Of a stretch of DNA of 64,000 nucleotides, positions 1-13,064 are shown piece by piece. Source of the DNA: Ascaris suum (taxonomy: Eukaryota; Nematoda; Chromadorea; Rhabditida; Ascarididae). The notes under the pieces are model-generated. The model had not been told where the DNA came from. It was given only the letters and a program-made list of their open reading frames with translations, and ran no database searches. The first letter of the stretch is position 1. Each line of letters begins with the position of its first letter. A program made the translations under genes and the position numbers. The stretch covers positions 4,402,001 to 4,466,000 of the forward strand of contig CM024168.1 in the NCBI GenBank assembly GCA_013433145.1, written 5' to 3'.

Positions 1-62
1 GATTTGCAAACGTACGTAATGAAGAGTCTTTCAAAGAAACGAGGAAACATTTCTCAGCTCAC

Positions 63-1301
63 TTGACTGTACTTTTGTGTGCGGTTGCGAGTGGGTAGAA
101 TGGAGGGATAACGGAATGGCTGACTGCGAAAGAATTCCATATTTTCTCGAGAATTTCATTACTCTAGATCGTCGAAGAAAATCAAACAGAGCCGACCATT
201 GCGCTGTTATTTTTTCTGCGGTTTCAAATGTATAGGCTTTAAGCCTTGATCTAACAGCTGTCAGCCGGATGATAGATGCACCTTGGCTGCCCCATAGGTA
301 AAGCGTTAATAGGGCCAACATAGTCCATTTATCTCGCATTGCGTTAGTCCCACTGACTGTTTACGTGGATAAAACAGCGTGTGCAAGGAGTTCGCCAAAG
401 ACTGAACTTTGGCCATCAAAAGTGCGCACTTTCATTGCTTCCATCACCCTGGAGATGGAGGAGTGTGTCTTGCGTGAAAAACGCTAGAATAAGAAATGCT
501 AAGCAGATTAATTCCGATAATACGGTCCGATATGCATCGACAGTGTTGAACGTCTAGCATATATTAACAAATGAATAAATCCGATGAATTACTAAATGAA
601 TAAGTAATAAATAAATATTTATGTACGAACACATGCAAATGAATAAATAATCACATGCGCTCTGTTTACATCAGTAAACTGCCTATTTGTCAAAGCTAAT
701 ATGTGAATTTTAATATTGTATCATAATAAATGAATTTTTAGACAATTGTGCACTTTCAGAAAATTTTTCAACGCATCAATAGCTTCTGCGATGTATGCAT
801 TCTTGAATGACTTCTCAGTATTCATTGATGACTACGTCCCTAATGAAGTGAGACACACGCATCACATGAAACATGGTATTAGTGCCAACTTGCAAACGTA
901 CTGCAAGCGTTGTTTCCATGCTTGGTTGTTTTTGCTATAGAACATTTCCGCCATAGGTCTTCTCATTAATATTGCCCAAGGCGCAAAAAAAATCTACTTC
1001 TTCCTTCTTCAATCCTACCCATCTGTCCGCCGCAGTGTTTAGAGAATCGAATTAACCATAACATGTTTACTATTTAAAAAAAGTTGAATCACTTCGTAGA
1101 GTACGAGCTGTCATAGCTGAAAATGCATGGAGGAATTGCCACCTCTGATGACGACCAGGCGCTATCGCAAATGAAAAAAGCATAAACGTTGTATCTAAAA
1201 GTCACTTACATGCAGTGGTACCATAATAAATAATGCGTTTCTATATTCCAGTACTTCTAATCGTTTATATTTCAACAGAATGAGCTGAACCGCTTTCAAG
1301 G
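63..1301 (-). CDS. candidate multi-exon gene fragment, unknown product
   Basis: I do not recognise this gene. Read on the minus strand, exon 1301-1210 has acceptor CATCTTAG, 30 open codons (LKAVQLILLK... to ...FIMVPLH) and an excellent donor GTAAGTG. Exon 468-365 has acceptor CACGCAAG, 34 open codons (THSSISRVMEAM... to ...ELLAHAVLS) and donor GTAAAC, and its start phase fits the previous exon. A third piece, 244-63, stays open in the frame left over (YTFETAEKITAQW...) and ends at donor GTGAGC, but its acceptor (GATCAAG) is poor. The same frame is open up to an ATG at 339, followed by a signal-peptide-like stretch (MLALLTLYLWGSQGAS), so 339-63 could instead be the first exon of a separate secreted protein. 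Either way the gene runs off the left edge. Helical, soluble-looking composition; no domain recognised. Confidence 0.35.
760..847 (+). CDS. candidate single exon, unknown product
   Basis: Acceptor CACTTTCAG at 751-759 is followed by 29 open codons (KFFNASIASAMYAF... to ...DDYVPNE) and a donor GTGAGA at 848. The exon starts by completing a split codon and ends in phase 0. No family is recognised. It lies opposite the minus-strand exon candidates at 365-468 and 1210-1301, so one of the two models is probably wrong, unless one gene is nested in the other's intron. Confidence 0.25.
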
Positions 1302-4300
1302 CTAAGATGGGTTTCTTTCTGGGAAGCAACAAAGGATATGTGCTGTGCAATTGTGTTACTTCCATTCTATTTCACTACGAAGAAAATGCTTGAGGATTTC
1401 ATGAATTTTATACAGTGAATCCGAAATTATTTATTAGTCATTATTAAAATGAATTAATAAGCACTTCAGAAAGCCTCTAATCTACGGACCTAGTTTTTCC
1501 TTCCTTCTAGATTCCGCTTCAGGTGTGGATAAGGAGAGAAGAAAACAAAAGAGGATGAGAGAGGGCCTAAAAACAATTACAAGCGTTTTCTCTATCGTAG
1601 GAGCTTCTATGAGTATTGCACAGGTTATAGGTAAATAACGATTAGCGTCAGTAAATACACTTGAACTAAATCTTAAATAGACGTTACTCATTTTTAAGCA
1701 AAGCCTTTAAAAACTCGATGGCTCATAAATAACAGTAATCAATAAGAAGTAAAATAAAATTAAATTTGAGTAACGATAAAATAAACAAAGTAAACAAAGT
1801 AAAACAAAATAGTAATATTATCGGGCATACGGGCATACGAAGTGCAATTTATTAACCAATATTGACTTAAGTACGTCCATAATAGCTGCAAATAAAATTT
1901 CGTCGTAGACTGACTAGTCTAAACAATACAAAAAAACTTTTTTTCCTGTTTTTTTTCCAAATGATGGAAAATATGTCGATATTTATGAAAGTATGATGTT
2001 ATATTCATAAAAGAATGTTGTAAAAGAACGCGCAAAGACAACAACGAAGTACGAAAAAGTGAAGCAATAAGCATTAACGCATTCGTAACACAAGCAGACA
2101 CGACCCGAATACTTTTGACGAATGGTCGACATTTACTGTTGCTAACGCGCACATATCAGAGGCGTTCACATCTCGCTTTCTCGTTTCTTTCTCACCCCCA
2201 ATTGCCAGCGAACAAAAAAAAATTAAATGTTCGATCGTCATTTCGGAATTTTTTTGCATAACAACCATAAAATTATAAAATTGTCGCGTCGAACATTGTC
2301 TCCTCAATGCGAATTTTGAAAGTGCACTAAATAGGGATTTTTTGAGCAGAGTAATTAATTCATTTTAGACTATTAGAGCTCATCTAGTTTCCACTGCAAT
2401 GGAAATATTTGGAACAGGTAGTTCTAATGACGCGATTTGCATATCTATTATGGGCATGACTCGAATACACTTTATAATAGAAGTCTCAGATCTTTTAAAC
2501 GTAATTTTCTCGTAGTGTTGAAACATGATTTGAAAGAAAAAATCAAACACATAGAGTGACTTTATGAACGTTATAGCCTGTGGTTTGTTGCTTTATTTAC
2601 CTATAAGTGAGCACATCTTATAGACAAATGTGAAAGTCGAAACAGTTTAGCTGAACATATGTGAGTCTCGATAATGAAAAAAAGAATGGAAAACGTCATC
2701 TAGTGCAGCTGAAGGATTCTTAAGATGAGGCGAGGGGTGCTGAGGAGAGGGACGAGTCGAGAAAATCCCCAAAAAGCAGATATGTCTTATGAGAAATACT
2801 ATCATATAATTTCATGACTTAATTTTTGAAAATGAAGGAAGACACGGGAATGGACATCGGAAACATCACTAAATTACATGAAGTTGTTCAGCGCTCAGAG
2901 TCGTTCTACCCAATTAAACAACAAATTTCTCCGTTAGTGTTCCAACAACAGGAAGAAACTTTTGACTAAATGAGCTTACATTAATTAAGAGTACATTTTG
3001 TTAAGTATATGGAACTAGGAAATAAGGGCAAGCAAAACAAATAAAGAATTCGTTCGTTTACGCCAATATTTCCAATAAAAACAATTCATATAAGAGGCAT
3101 TTCCACAAGTGCGCATGCTTTCGAAAAAACCGGCGGTAACATAAACGTCAGGAAAGCACATTAACAGCGAAACAATCTAATCAAGCCTTTGATTGTGACA
3201 GGAAAGCCATTATCCACAACTCATATGCCAGCGATGTTCATTAACAAGCTTATTTCTGGAAGAGATGCTAGCTAGGAACCAAATGAATTGAAGTCGTCTA
3301 ATGCAAGGTATATGAAAACATCAATCGAATATCGGCAAACTTATCTCTATCCCTCTCTTCCTTGGCCTCTTTTCTTTTGCTTCTCTCTCGTTCTCTCCTT
3401 GTTCTTCCTCTTCCTTATTTTATACAAACAGTAACACTTGGATCTGAAGTTTTGGCATTTGAAACGATTGGAAGTAAGAGTAGAGCAATTTCAGAGCGAA
3501 GAAATTTGAAAACGGCAAAAGAGTAATCAAAAGGATGTGCTAAGCAACTTTTTTTAATGCCGAGGGTAAACTTGTTAAAAAGTTTTAGCGAGCATTGCAT
3601 CACAAAGTTTGCGACAGCTGAGTGGCACGTGCTGCTGCCACATTAAAAAATGAGATGAGCATGTCGTCTACAAACATCATTTCACGTGTATTCTCCTCTC
3701 TTTTATACTTGCAATCATTTTCGCGCATTCCCAGCAACTTCGACTGTAAAAAGGGAATCATTCAACGAATGCTTTATAGGTATCTATGAGATTTTTTATG
3801 AATAAATGCCAGAGTACAACAATTTTTGTTGTTAGTCGTCATCAGTCAATTTTTGGCGACGAGTAGCGTGAGAAGCCGTCGAAGAGGGAAGAAAAAGAAA
3901 GAAGAGACGAGAAAGATGATAATTAATATCGCAGCACTGAATTTACATTCCACACACGACGGAATAAACTAAGTGCTCTGAACAACGATGATCAATTAAG
4001 GCTGTACAGTGGTTCCAAAAATTCGGAGATGGCATCAAATTAAACTTGAACTTGAGATCGAGATTAAGGAAATTTTGAGAAATTATAGATTACTGAATCT
4101 AACACAGTTTCTTGTGGTTCGATCTCTCCTTTATTTATCAATTTTTCCTAAGTGAGAAAGAAGCTCCACTATATTGACGCAACCAAAAATCATGCTGCTC
4201 GCAATGAGACCATCTTTCGCCGAAATTTCAAATAAAACCACCTCAACAAGAATCCGATTCCACCGTTTCATAACGTTCTTAGTTCTCCAATTTCTGAGAG

Positions 4301-6829
4301 TGAAAGGTTAAAATCCCCTCAGAGGTGAAGGCTTTGGGAAAAAGATAACTTGCAAATGGAAGATAATTTCCGTGTACTGTCCTGCTCAGAAGTTCAAAAA
4401 TTCTCGGCCATAGAAGTGATTTTGTGGTGGTACAACTTACTTTTAATTTGATATTTACTTCAAAGTTTTACATATTTGAAGAATATAATAGGTGATTACA
4501 AATAGGCAACGTAGCATTCACAAATATACCAGTTGCTTTAACTAACCTCAGTTTAAATGAAAACTGTGGGAGAATGCTCTGTGCTATTGACTCCGTAGCA
4601 ATACTTGTGTTCTTTTCTGCTCTCCGAAGAATGGTGCACATCTCTTGGAGAACTTACGTTGCAGTGTTTTGTTCTCACGTTGCAGTCTTCTTTACTGTAC
4701 CTTTTCGTGTATTCCTGGAAATTACTATAAACACTCGTATCTACTTTTTTAAAGCTATTTGCATTTATGTCAGTGCTGCTGGGATAGTGCTTCAGATAGT
4801 CAATGGTAGTATATTAGGGGAGAAGAGGGCTTTCGCTAAAGATGTGGGGCGAGAGGAGTAACAAAAGATTTTCATCGCTATCTCATGAGTTTCCATAAGA
4901 TGGTCGAGGGTGCCATTTATAGAAAGGTCCCAAATTCCTTAAGAAGGATGAAAAGGATCACCGTAGAGAGCGATGAAGCATTTCCACTTTCAGTTTATCT
5001 TTGTCTACTTCTTTCCATTTGTACGTGAAAGATAGCTTCCTTGCACCTCAAAGAGATGTTTTCGACCTCAGGCAAATGCAAATCTTATATACTACACCTC
5101 GATTTATATGAAGAAACAACTTTGCAAAATAAAAGAGGGAGGATCGAAAAGTGGGCAGGAAAAATGAGGCAAATCGCTCGAAAGATCGTCACTCTCCTTT
5201 TCTCGAACATTTTCTTTCTGGCAGAAGTTTTCGAGAGATAAATTGTTTCTTCTCTTTTATCCGCTCACTAAGCAATCACTTCAATAAATTCATGAAACTT
5301 GAAGAAAAAACAACTCATTTTGACATTTCTAGGAAATTGAAAGCTTTTGCTATAGATTATTAATATTTTAAAAGAAAGATGCACTCCCTGAACGCATTTC
5401 CTCAACAAAACGCCCCCTAAACATATTCGAAAATTTATAACCTCTGGGGTTGTATTTGACGGCAGAGCCGCATTTACATTTAAAGGGATAACAACATTCA
5501 CTAACCGATCCCATTGTTTACCAGTCACAGAAAAAGCAAAACTTTTTTTGTCTGTGCTCTTCGCATTCTGCTCAATAGCTGATTCGTTTGCGCTATCTCA
5601 CTGGCAAATTTAGTGTTCTCAAAGTGCAAAGCAGAAAAAAGAGCACTATTTTTCACCCAGTAATTCTTATCGCTTAAAATAGAATGTTGTAAAAACTGTA
5701 CTTTCAAAAAAATTCATACAGCAAAACGCCAAATTTTTTAGCACTTCGATAATATAAGTGAAATAATCGAAACGATTTTATGTGAGAATTAACGCAGAAA
5801 CCATTCTCTATGACTCCATCTATTAGATCAACCAGCTGCATAATCTTAATAACAAGAAAATGCTTCATATGCTCTCTCCTAAACAATAAAATATAACACA
5901 GAAATATACTTCAAAGAAAATTCTAATGCGAAGAACAGATCGAACAAATTTTCAACGCTCTTAGCAAGTTCAGGTTTCCGGATAGATGAACTGATGCTCA
6001 CATATATTCAACTTTGTTGTAATGCACTTTTCATTTTTGAAAAATAATAGTAATAATAAACCAACATAATGGCATTTCCTTTAGTGGCAATGCATTTAAT
6101 GCGTTAATTCACAATTTGTTTTGAATGGTATTGAATAACTCGTACCATGTAATGTTTTTTTGCCACAGGTGAAATATGTTTAAGCCATAATGTACGTTGA
6201 GCTACTCTTACTCAGCTGTGAGGCGAGACAAGCAAACCACTATTGCTTAGATGGGCGATGGGTCACCTAACGGAGAGCGAAGATATCGCATCAGTTGGAC
6301 CACGTGCGTGGTTTAATTGGTTACTAGCTCTTTCTTTTTTCTCATAGAAAATGTTTGTGGAGCAGAGCTGTCCACTTCCTTGTGGTGGCCTCTATGAATA
6401 GAACGGATTGCGGTAGCTTCTACATGTGGATGGATGTTCAAATGGATTATTTCCGCTCCCACAAGTGCCCTCATAGCGGAAAACAGGATACGCATACATC
6501 TTCCCCTATAGCATATGATTACTTTGCTTGTATATTTACGAACACATTTTTCTCTTTCTATCCGCACACCACTACTGGACTGTCTTCTTGACTCTCAGCG
6601 TAATGTTTCTTCTAACGGGAGATTTATACGTTAAGGATGTGATGCACTGATTTCTAGAGATACAAATATCGTATGTGGACTGCTGGATACGATATCATTT
6701 CGTGGCCCACAGTGTTGACAACCTAAGATAAGAGCCTTGTGTGGATTCCAACTCGTATGAAGTGTTCATTTGCACAAGATTGTGACCTCAATCGTAAACG
6801 CAGTCCAGTCTGCAATGAGGAACGAAGTG

Positions 6830-6910
6830 TGGGAGGTGGGGGGGGGGGGTGGGGGAGGCAGAGGGAGAGGAAGAAGGAGAGGGAGAGGAGGAGGAAAGCG
6901 AAGGAAAAGA
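6830..6910. repeat. poly(G) run in a polypurine tract
   Basis: Twelve G residues (6838-6849) lead into about 60 bases that are almost all G and A. Low-complexity DNA; the glycine/arginine-rich frame here and the serine/proline-rich frame opposite are composition artefacts. Confidence 0.9.
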
Positions 6911-7149
6911 GCTGCTGAGGCAGTGGCCTACCGATGGAGAGTCGAGCTTCTTAAATGAAAGAATATGCAGCATTTCGAGGTGAAATTTGAAAACCTTACC
7001 AAACTTTATTGATTTTTTAAGGAAAATTTCTGCGTTGTTGAGAATTATCAATTAAATAGAAATGGTAAGGGAAGGTAAGATTTTATTAACAATGGCAGAA
7101 CTCAGGTTTCAGCATGAGTATCTTCATTCCTCGCACACCTGTTTAGTCT

Positions 7150-7223
7150 TCTTACTTCTCGTTCTCCTTCTTTTCCTTCTTCTCCCCCCTACCCTTCCCT
7201 CCCCCCCCCCCCCCCCCCCCCCC
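7150..7223. repeat. poly(C) run in a polypyrimidine tract
   Basis: A CT-rich stretch of about 50 bases ends in an uninterrupted run of 23 C residues (7201-7223). The run length in the assembly may be unreliable. Confidence 0.9.
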
Positions 7224-7423
7224 GTCGTCTCTTGCCTTTCCTCTATCCGCTATGCTTTGAGCCGCAAATTTCAGAGGGAAATTATTGGACGAATGCTCTA
7301 AGGATGAAGAGTGATGAATAAAATCAGTCAACGGCAGTACTTTAAGAAATCCGTTTAGAAAGCTATTTAGTTCTATGCAACGGGCAAAGAAATATTAATC
7401 AAACATCTTTTCGTATATTTGCT

Positions 7424-7688
7424 TCAGTCTTTAACGTTTATCGACTTCCATCGACTATTTTGGCTTTTTTCTGTGATGACGATTGACGCAAAAACGCGGA
7501 ACCAATTAAAGCAAGTCTGAATTCGATTTAAATAAGTGAACGAATCGATGCCCATAATGAAGTTCAACGACACATTCCACACATCGATGCAAGCATTTCC
7601 GATGACATCATCGCATTCAACACAAAACACGACGTTTCTAACGGAAAGAACGCCGGATTCTATAGGCCCATTAGTGCATAAAAGAGCG
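7424..7688 (-). CDS. candidate terminal exon, unknown product
   Basis: On the minus strand a strong nematode acceptor (ATGTTTTTAG) precedes 87 open codons ending in TGA at 7424. The translation is cysteine-bearing and mixed in character (LLCTNGPIESGVLSVRN... then FCVECDDVIGNACIDVW...). No domain is recognised. Two shorter plus-strand frames are open over the same bases, so strand assignment rests on the length and the acceptor. Confidence 0.3.
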
Positions 7689-8815
7689 CTAAAAACATTT
7701 ATCTTTAAGCATAAATAAGGTACGTTACTGTTGTGCATATGTATATTTGTATAACTTTGTGTGTCTATGAAAGCGCTAAATGCAAGTGAAATAAATATAT
7801 AATTGAAAATTCGAAATTGTATTTTGAACAGAAGTGAAAATTTTAATTTCGAGGCAAATTTAAGAAAACGTTCTAAATTATTTCGTTAGTTTTTTCAGTT
7901 ATAGTTTTTCCGGAAGCAAAAATAAATTAGGAACTTTAGAAAAATCCAGCACCATGAGATTTTTTTAGTGAAATAAAGGCGATTTTTCATAAGCTGTATT
8001 CTCAGAGAATCTCGATAATTAGTCTTCCTATTCAAAAGAAATTTTCTCCTCTTGGAATTCTTCGACATTCAACAAACTCGGAAAGCGGGAAGTAATGCGG
8101 ATAAGATGAAGAAAACAAGACTCGTATTAGCGCTGTGAAATTCACTCGTTTGCCTTTTTACGATAGGCATGTCACCTAATTTTATTGGGCAGCACAGCTC
8201 TAATACACCAAAGAACATTGTCCTCAAATTGCGAAAACACATAAAAAAACAGATGATAAAGCACATCGACATCAATGTGGGTGGTGGTCAATTTCTTTCG
8301 AAAATATACTCGTAAGATCGGCAATCTATTCTCCATTTCTATGCGTTCCTCTTCTTGGAGAGAATAATATGAGAAGTCGTGGTGAACCACAATATCTTAC
8401 AGCTTGCTATAAGGATGAAACCTGCTATAAGGAAGTGGCAGTGTATCAGCCCTTGCATACATAGTGGTATAAGCGAGAACTGAAAATTTGGTCGTGTCGT
8501 GCTGAACTATAAAATCAGGTGCATGTTCTTGAACTTGTCAGCATAGCGGGAAACGAGGTGCCTGTTCTTGGAATTGTTGACAGGTGGGATATGAAAGAAG
8601 AGAGGGCGCGGTGAGGTGAGAGTGGGGAAGAGGAAGGAAGGGGGCAGCCAATGCACGGATTTCGGATAGGCGCAGGTTTAGAGCGCTCTTGAAGCTACTT
8701 TAATCTAGCCTCAAATCGGAAGCTATATAATTTGTGAAGCCTTCAGATGTGATAAAGGTGTACTGTGAAGTGTATGAAGTATCACGATACCCTTGAAATT
8801 TTATTGCTTCTCCAG

Positions 8816-9060
8816 CAACCACCACTTATTTTTTGGAGAATTTTACCCCACCTGCTTTGCCACTTCAAAACAATTGGGATAGTAATGTCTCTCCTTCCTC
8901 TTCTCTATCGTCTCCGTTTGCAAAACACCTGCTCATAATAATGAAAGAAGAAAATTGTAACAAGATTGGCTCAAATATCCTACATGAGATAGCAGAACAG
9001 GTTGAGAAAGAAACTTATCGCCAATTGAATAGGTTTGTGCGCTTGCGACGCTCACCATAA
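8816..9060 (+). CDS. candidate 3'-terminal exon, unknown product
   Basis: A good acceptor (GCTTCTCCAG) is followed by 80 open codons and a TAA at 9058-9060. The product would end in a serine/proline linker (NVSPSSSLSSPFAKHL...) and then a charged helix-like tail (ILHEIAEQVEKETYRQLNRF) closing with basic residues. The exon begins with the last two bases of a split codon, so the preceding exon must end in phase 1. One compatible but very weak upstream exon is 3735-3778. No family is recognised. The charged C-terminus and the acceptor argue for real coding; proof needs RNA or a homologue. Confidence 0.4.
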
Positions 9061-10203
9061 AAAAAAAGCGGAAATATTGTCCAAAACGTTGTGCTCATGA
9101 AACGAAATTTCGCGCTTTCGAACATACTGAAAACAGGACGGTGATAGCTAAAATTAAGGTAGACATTTGTGACTCGTAGATTTTTGATGAATCTTCAAGA
9201 GCGAAAAGCAATCAAAAAAGTGAAGATTCTCTCTTTACATTAATCGGCAAAAATCATTCACATTGAAATTAAAAAGCGCAGAAGAGTCGCAGATGTTTGG
9301 GAATATGCGTTTTTTGCAATTGCGCTAAAAACATTCTTATTATATTAACGCTCATTCTTTTATACACGAAGAATAATTCAATACTGATACATCAGTCGAT
9401 CCAATCAACGGTAGAAGAAAAACCAACGCACGACTAGAACATTCACTCAACAACCATCAAAATAGCAGTCGACCATTCGAAAGGTAGAACTTCTCGCAAA
9501 AAACACTTCTCGCAAATATATCTAAAATTCGATAGATTAAATCGAAGTTCGCTTTTAGTGCATAATTCTAAATCCATCATTTAATTGCTCTATTATGGAT
9601 AAGTGAAAGTGAATTTCCGTGCTTATATTCGTTTTTTTTTTTTTAAATTGCGAATTGGCGATAACCAATTCGAGTAAAATTTCTCGATTAGCATTTCTTT
9701 GTGAATATTTTCGAATATCTATGTTTCAATTTTGTAGTTTTCGGAATGTTCTGATAATTATTAATTCCTCGCCGACGAATCTTTTCTTCGGTTGTTTCGA
9801 AATAATTTTCTTATTCAGTCCATAAATTCACGCACCTACACTCTAAAAATCCTGAAGTGTAAAATTTTGCAAAATATTATTCTGAATTGCAAAATGCAAT
9901 ACAATTATAAAAAAATCGGTAAATGAATAAATGCACACATGAATTATCTCAATTATGAAGCCATGTTGAACACGCTTAAAAATAATTAAATCTCTTCAGA
10001 AAATATTTGCTATACCCTCCAATCGGCGGAAATTCAACCATAATGGAGTAAATAAAAGAACAAAATTGCATTAATTATGAGAGATTCGTCTGGTAGACCC
10101 ACCGCGAAAATGATTTTATAGTGCGTGAAAAAGGCTCGTGAAAAGGTCCGACCTATAAGCTGCAGAATGACAAAGAACAAATCGAATAAGCTTAACATCA
10201 CAG

Positions 10204-10291
<88 letters not shown>

Positions 10292-10959
10292 ACAACACAT
10301 GAAAGACATGCTGAGCTTTTATTGATCCAACAACCATTCCACTATCTATTCTTCTATGAAGGCAGCAATACGTCGCATGTACGTGTGTGTTAGTCCATTA
10401 AGCAGTTTCAACTCAAACAGACAAAAGCTGTGTGGATGAAATTTGTTGAAAATAAGTTGCATTTATGCTAGTGTTGATATATATACATATACACTCTTAG
10501 TGCTTCATAGAAACATGCCATTTAAATAAACGATTTTTTTTGTTGCCATTACTGTTATTTTTACAATCATAGCATAATAAATAAAGAGTAGCGGATTTAG
10601 AGCATTTATAAATTTGTCAACAATTGCAATATGTGCCACTGTTATTAAGTTTAAAATTATTTTGCTCTCTGATAGAAGATTTTATCCTTTTTAAACCGAA
10701 CTCATTCTATAATATGGAATAGCAGATACTGGGTAAATAATTCCCTCGAAAGTGGTTTAAAACCACCTGCAGATATTTCCACTGCAGCAATTAATGATTA
10801 TGAGAGTTTGTGTTAGAAATGATATAAATAAAGTCGCAGTCGCCTTGAGGTGGATAAAATCATGACATTTATATTTCATATATGTATGTTCCGATGCGTT
10901 CACATCGTACTAAGACGTTTCTCAGCATTTAAAAAACACTCGAAGAAGAGAAGCGAAAC
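9061..10959. other. no gene identified; possible 3' flank
   Basis: AT-rich DNA downstream of the 8816-9060 exon. AATAAA-type signals occur from about 9928 onward. Apart from the CA repeat nothing structured was seen. Confidence 0.4.
10202..10290. repeat. (CA)n microsatellite
   Basis: About 88 bases of CA repeat with two single-base interruptions near 10221. The Cys-Val frames opposite are artefacts of the repeat. Confidence 0.97.
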
Positions 10960-11040
10960 ATATGGCTAACTCAGTAAGGAACTCGAACTTGACACTTTCA
11001 GATGTCTACTGTACTATCTTACCCCTAGGCTATTCATTAC
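10960..11040 (-). repeat. tRNA-like relic (SINE head or tRNA pseudogene)
   Basis: On the minus strand TAGCCTAGGGG (11032-11022) fits the pol III A-box and GTTCGAGTTC (10988-10979) fits the B-box, 33 bases apart as in a tRNA. The stems do not pair well enough for a working tRNA, so a tRNA-derived SINE or decayed tRNA gene is the better reading. Confidence 0.4.
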
Positions 11041-11215
11041 ACATATCATGTTATCATTCTATTCGTTTATATCACATAAATCCACTATTATACAATATAT
11101 TCGAACACAAATCAGAATAAGGGTAACTTCGTCCGAGTGAAGTGCAGAATTGACGGCTGCTGTCAAGTAGCTGCATCGCAATCGACCATATATAACGTCA
11201 TAAGAAGCGAGCACG

Positions 11216-12002
11216 TTAGTTAGCTTTCTTTTGCACTCGAAACACATTCCATATGAAATGTGCCATTTCGCGTTTTCGATTTCTTGCTCTGATATGCGAT
11301 CGCTTTTTCTTGCATATCGAATTGCACTCCGTTTGGTCGTTTGCATTGCAATTTACAATTCTTAAGAATTCTCTAAAAATTCCTGATTGGCTTCTTATCA
11401 GATCAGCGATGAAACGAATGCACAAGAAAAGAGAAAATTCCGTTGTTTCTTCCATTCTATTGCTCATTAGTAAGCAAACACTGGAAAATCCTACACAATG
11501 CAAAGAGATGTCAAAATAGCACAAAAAAATTCATCATGTGTCGTAAGATTTATTAGTGATACAAATATCACTGCATAATAATAAATACAATAGCCAGGTC
11601 TTAAAAATTTTTCACCTTTATTGAGCAAATTAAGTCGCGCACCTGAAATTTTCTATCCACATCACTATTGAGATGTTAAAAACGTGTTGACAACGGTAAA
11701 CTGTATTATCTCACTGTTTGAACTTGCTTAAAATATTCAGTAGAATTTACAGCATCAAATAAAACGCTCAAAATTCTAAAGCATTTCCAATTCGGAGTCA
11801 TAAAACACGACGGCTCTAGATTGAGATTATAATTTTGTGAAATATATGACAAGGAAATGAATAAAATTTGAAATTGAATAATGCGAAATGCTAAGTAATA
11901 AACATTGTTGGCGTTTAAAATACCTTGAATTTTGCACTTCTCGCAACCCTTCATTTTGGACCAACTGACGCTTGATGATATCTGCATTTGATGCCTTAGC
12001 AT
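11216..12002 (-). CDS. candidate two-exon small gene, unknown product
   Basis: An ATG at 12002 (minus) follows a possible trans-splice acceptor (ACTTCTAG). It opens 22 codons (MLRHQMQISSSVSWSKMKGC...) ending at a donor GTATTT near 11933. The phase left over matches a frame that opens at an acceptor near 11490 and runs to a stop at 11216, giving about 117 residues with a basic second half. A second minus frame with its own ATG (11346-11059, 95 codons) overlaps it. Neither resembles a known family and only one can be right. Confidence 0.22.
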
Positions 12003-13023
12003 TTTCTATTGCTAGAAGTGAAGTATTTCTATCGAGTTTTTATGCACAAATATTGAGATGAAAGCGAAATATACCGTATTGAAATAATAGATGATACCTT
12101 TCACTTAGTTTGCAAGTGATAATTTTTCATTGTTCATCGCATCTGAATTTAACCATCAAAATTCGAAGAGATTGATAAGTGGGAAAAACAACTTGAAAAA
12201 GTGATAAATTAGCCATCATTAATGCACACATGTTTCAACGACGCCGAAAAGAAATGGTCCAACGAGTATTATTCTTTATTCCCATCTCATAGAGAAATTA
12301 GAATTCATTGCTTATCTAATTAATGCAATGATTTATGGCAAATTTAAGACAGCGAATTCATAGTTTCCATAATCCTATCATTTCATCAATTTTATTAGTA
12401 CCCATAAACAACTCTATTCTAAACATTTGAAGCTGATTACAACGTACACTATTCTAAACAAAAATATTTCTATTTTTGAACACTTATTTATCTATTGTAC
12501 GTGAAAAATCCTATACATATGAATAAACAAATGGCGTTTAATGGCGTATCGTATTTCACCTCAGTGGAAATAACATTTTTCAATAAGCACAGTATATCTC
12601 AATGTTTCAGAAACTGTTGTGAACCCTTTAGAAAATTATTTAAATCAAAATTCACGAAAATTTCGCCTTTAATATGCAATAATTACTCGATTAATTAGCT
12701 GTTTGCCCAATTTTGATAACGGGATTGTTTTGTTTTCCACTAAAGAAAATTTTCGATGCTCTTGAAATTTTTATCAAACAAATAAAAATATCGAAGTAAA
12801 AAATAAAATTAATATTGATATTGAAAAATTGATAAATTTCTTATACGTCTCTAACAGAAGGATTATATGAATTTTAATGATCGATGTAAAGATGTTTTAA
12901 ATATGTCTATACTGCATTTTTGAATCGAATTATTTTTATTTGATCGACATCGAATTTTGTGGGTCTTTCCTTTGCGGCTCATTTCGTCGTTTGCTTGCAT
13001 TGGATTTGCATTTTCATTTTCAG

Positions 13024-13064
13024 CATTTTCAACAGAACGACACTTACGAATTTCGTTTTGGACA
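13024..13064 (+). CDS. candidate short internal exon, unknown product
   Basis: A textbook acceptor (TTTCATTTTCAG) precedes 13 codons (HFQQNDTYEFRFG) and a donor GTAATT. The exon ends with CA, which would be completed to CAA by the first base of the next plus-strand candidate exon at 18478. Forty-one bases alone is weak evidence; the phase match with the downstream exon raises it slightly. Confidence 0.28.

Larger units (their letters stand above)
1302..7423. other. no gene identified
   Basis: Mostly AT-rich non-coding sequence. Open frames of 60-95 codons occur on both strands (for example a hydrophobic one at 4574-4861 and opposing ones at 6313-6591) but lack convincing paired splice signals. 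A 41-codon minus-strand reading from an ATG near 5500 (MGSVSECCYPFKCKCG...) looks protein-like but is too short to trust. Pyrimidine-rich stretches sit near 3345-3420. Confidence 0.4.

Noticed and set aside
6770..7301. Glycine/arginine-rich and proline-rich open frames
   Set aside because: Produced by poly(G), poly(C) and purine/pyrimidine tracts.
10034..10337. Cys-Val repeat open frames
   Set aside because: Produced by the (CA)n microsatellite.
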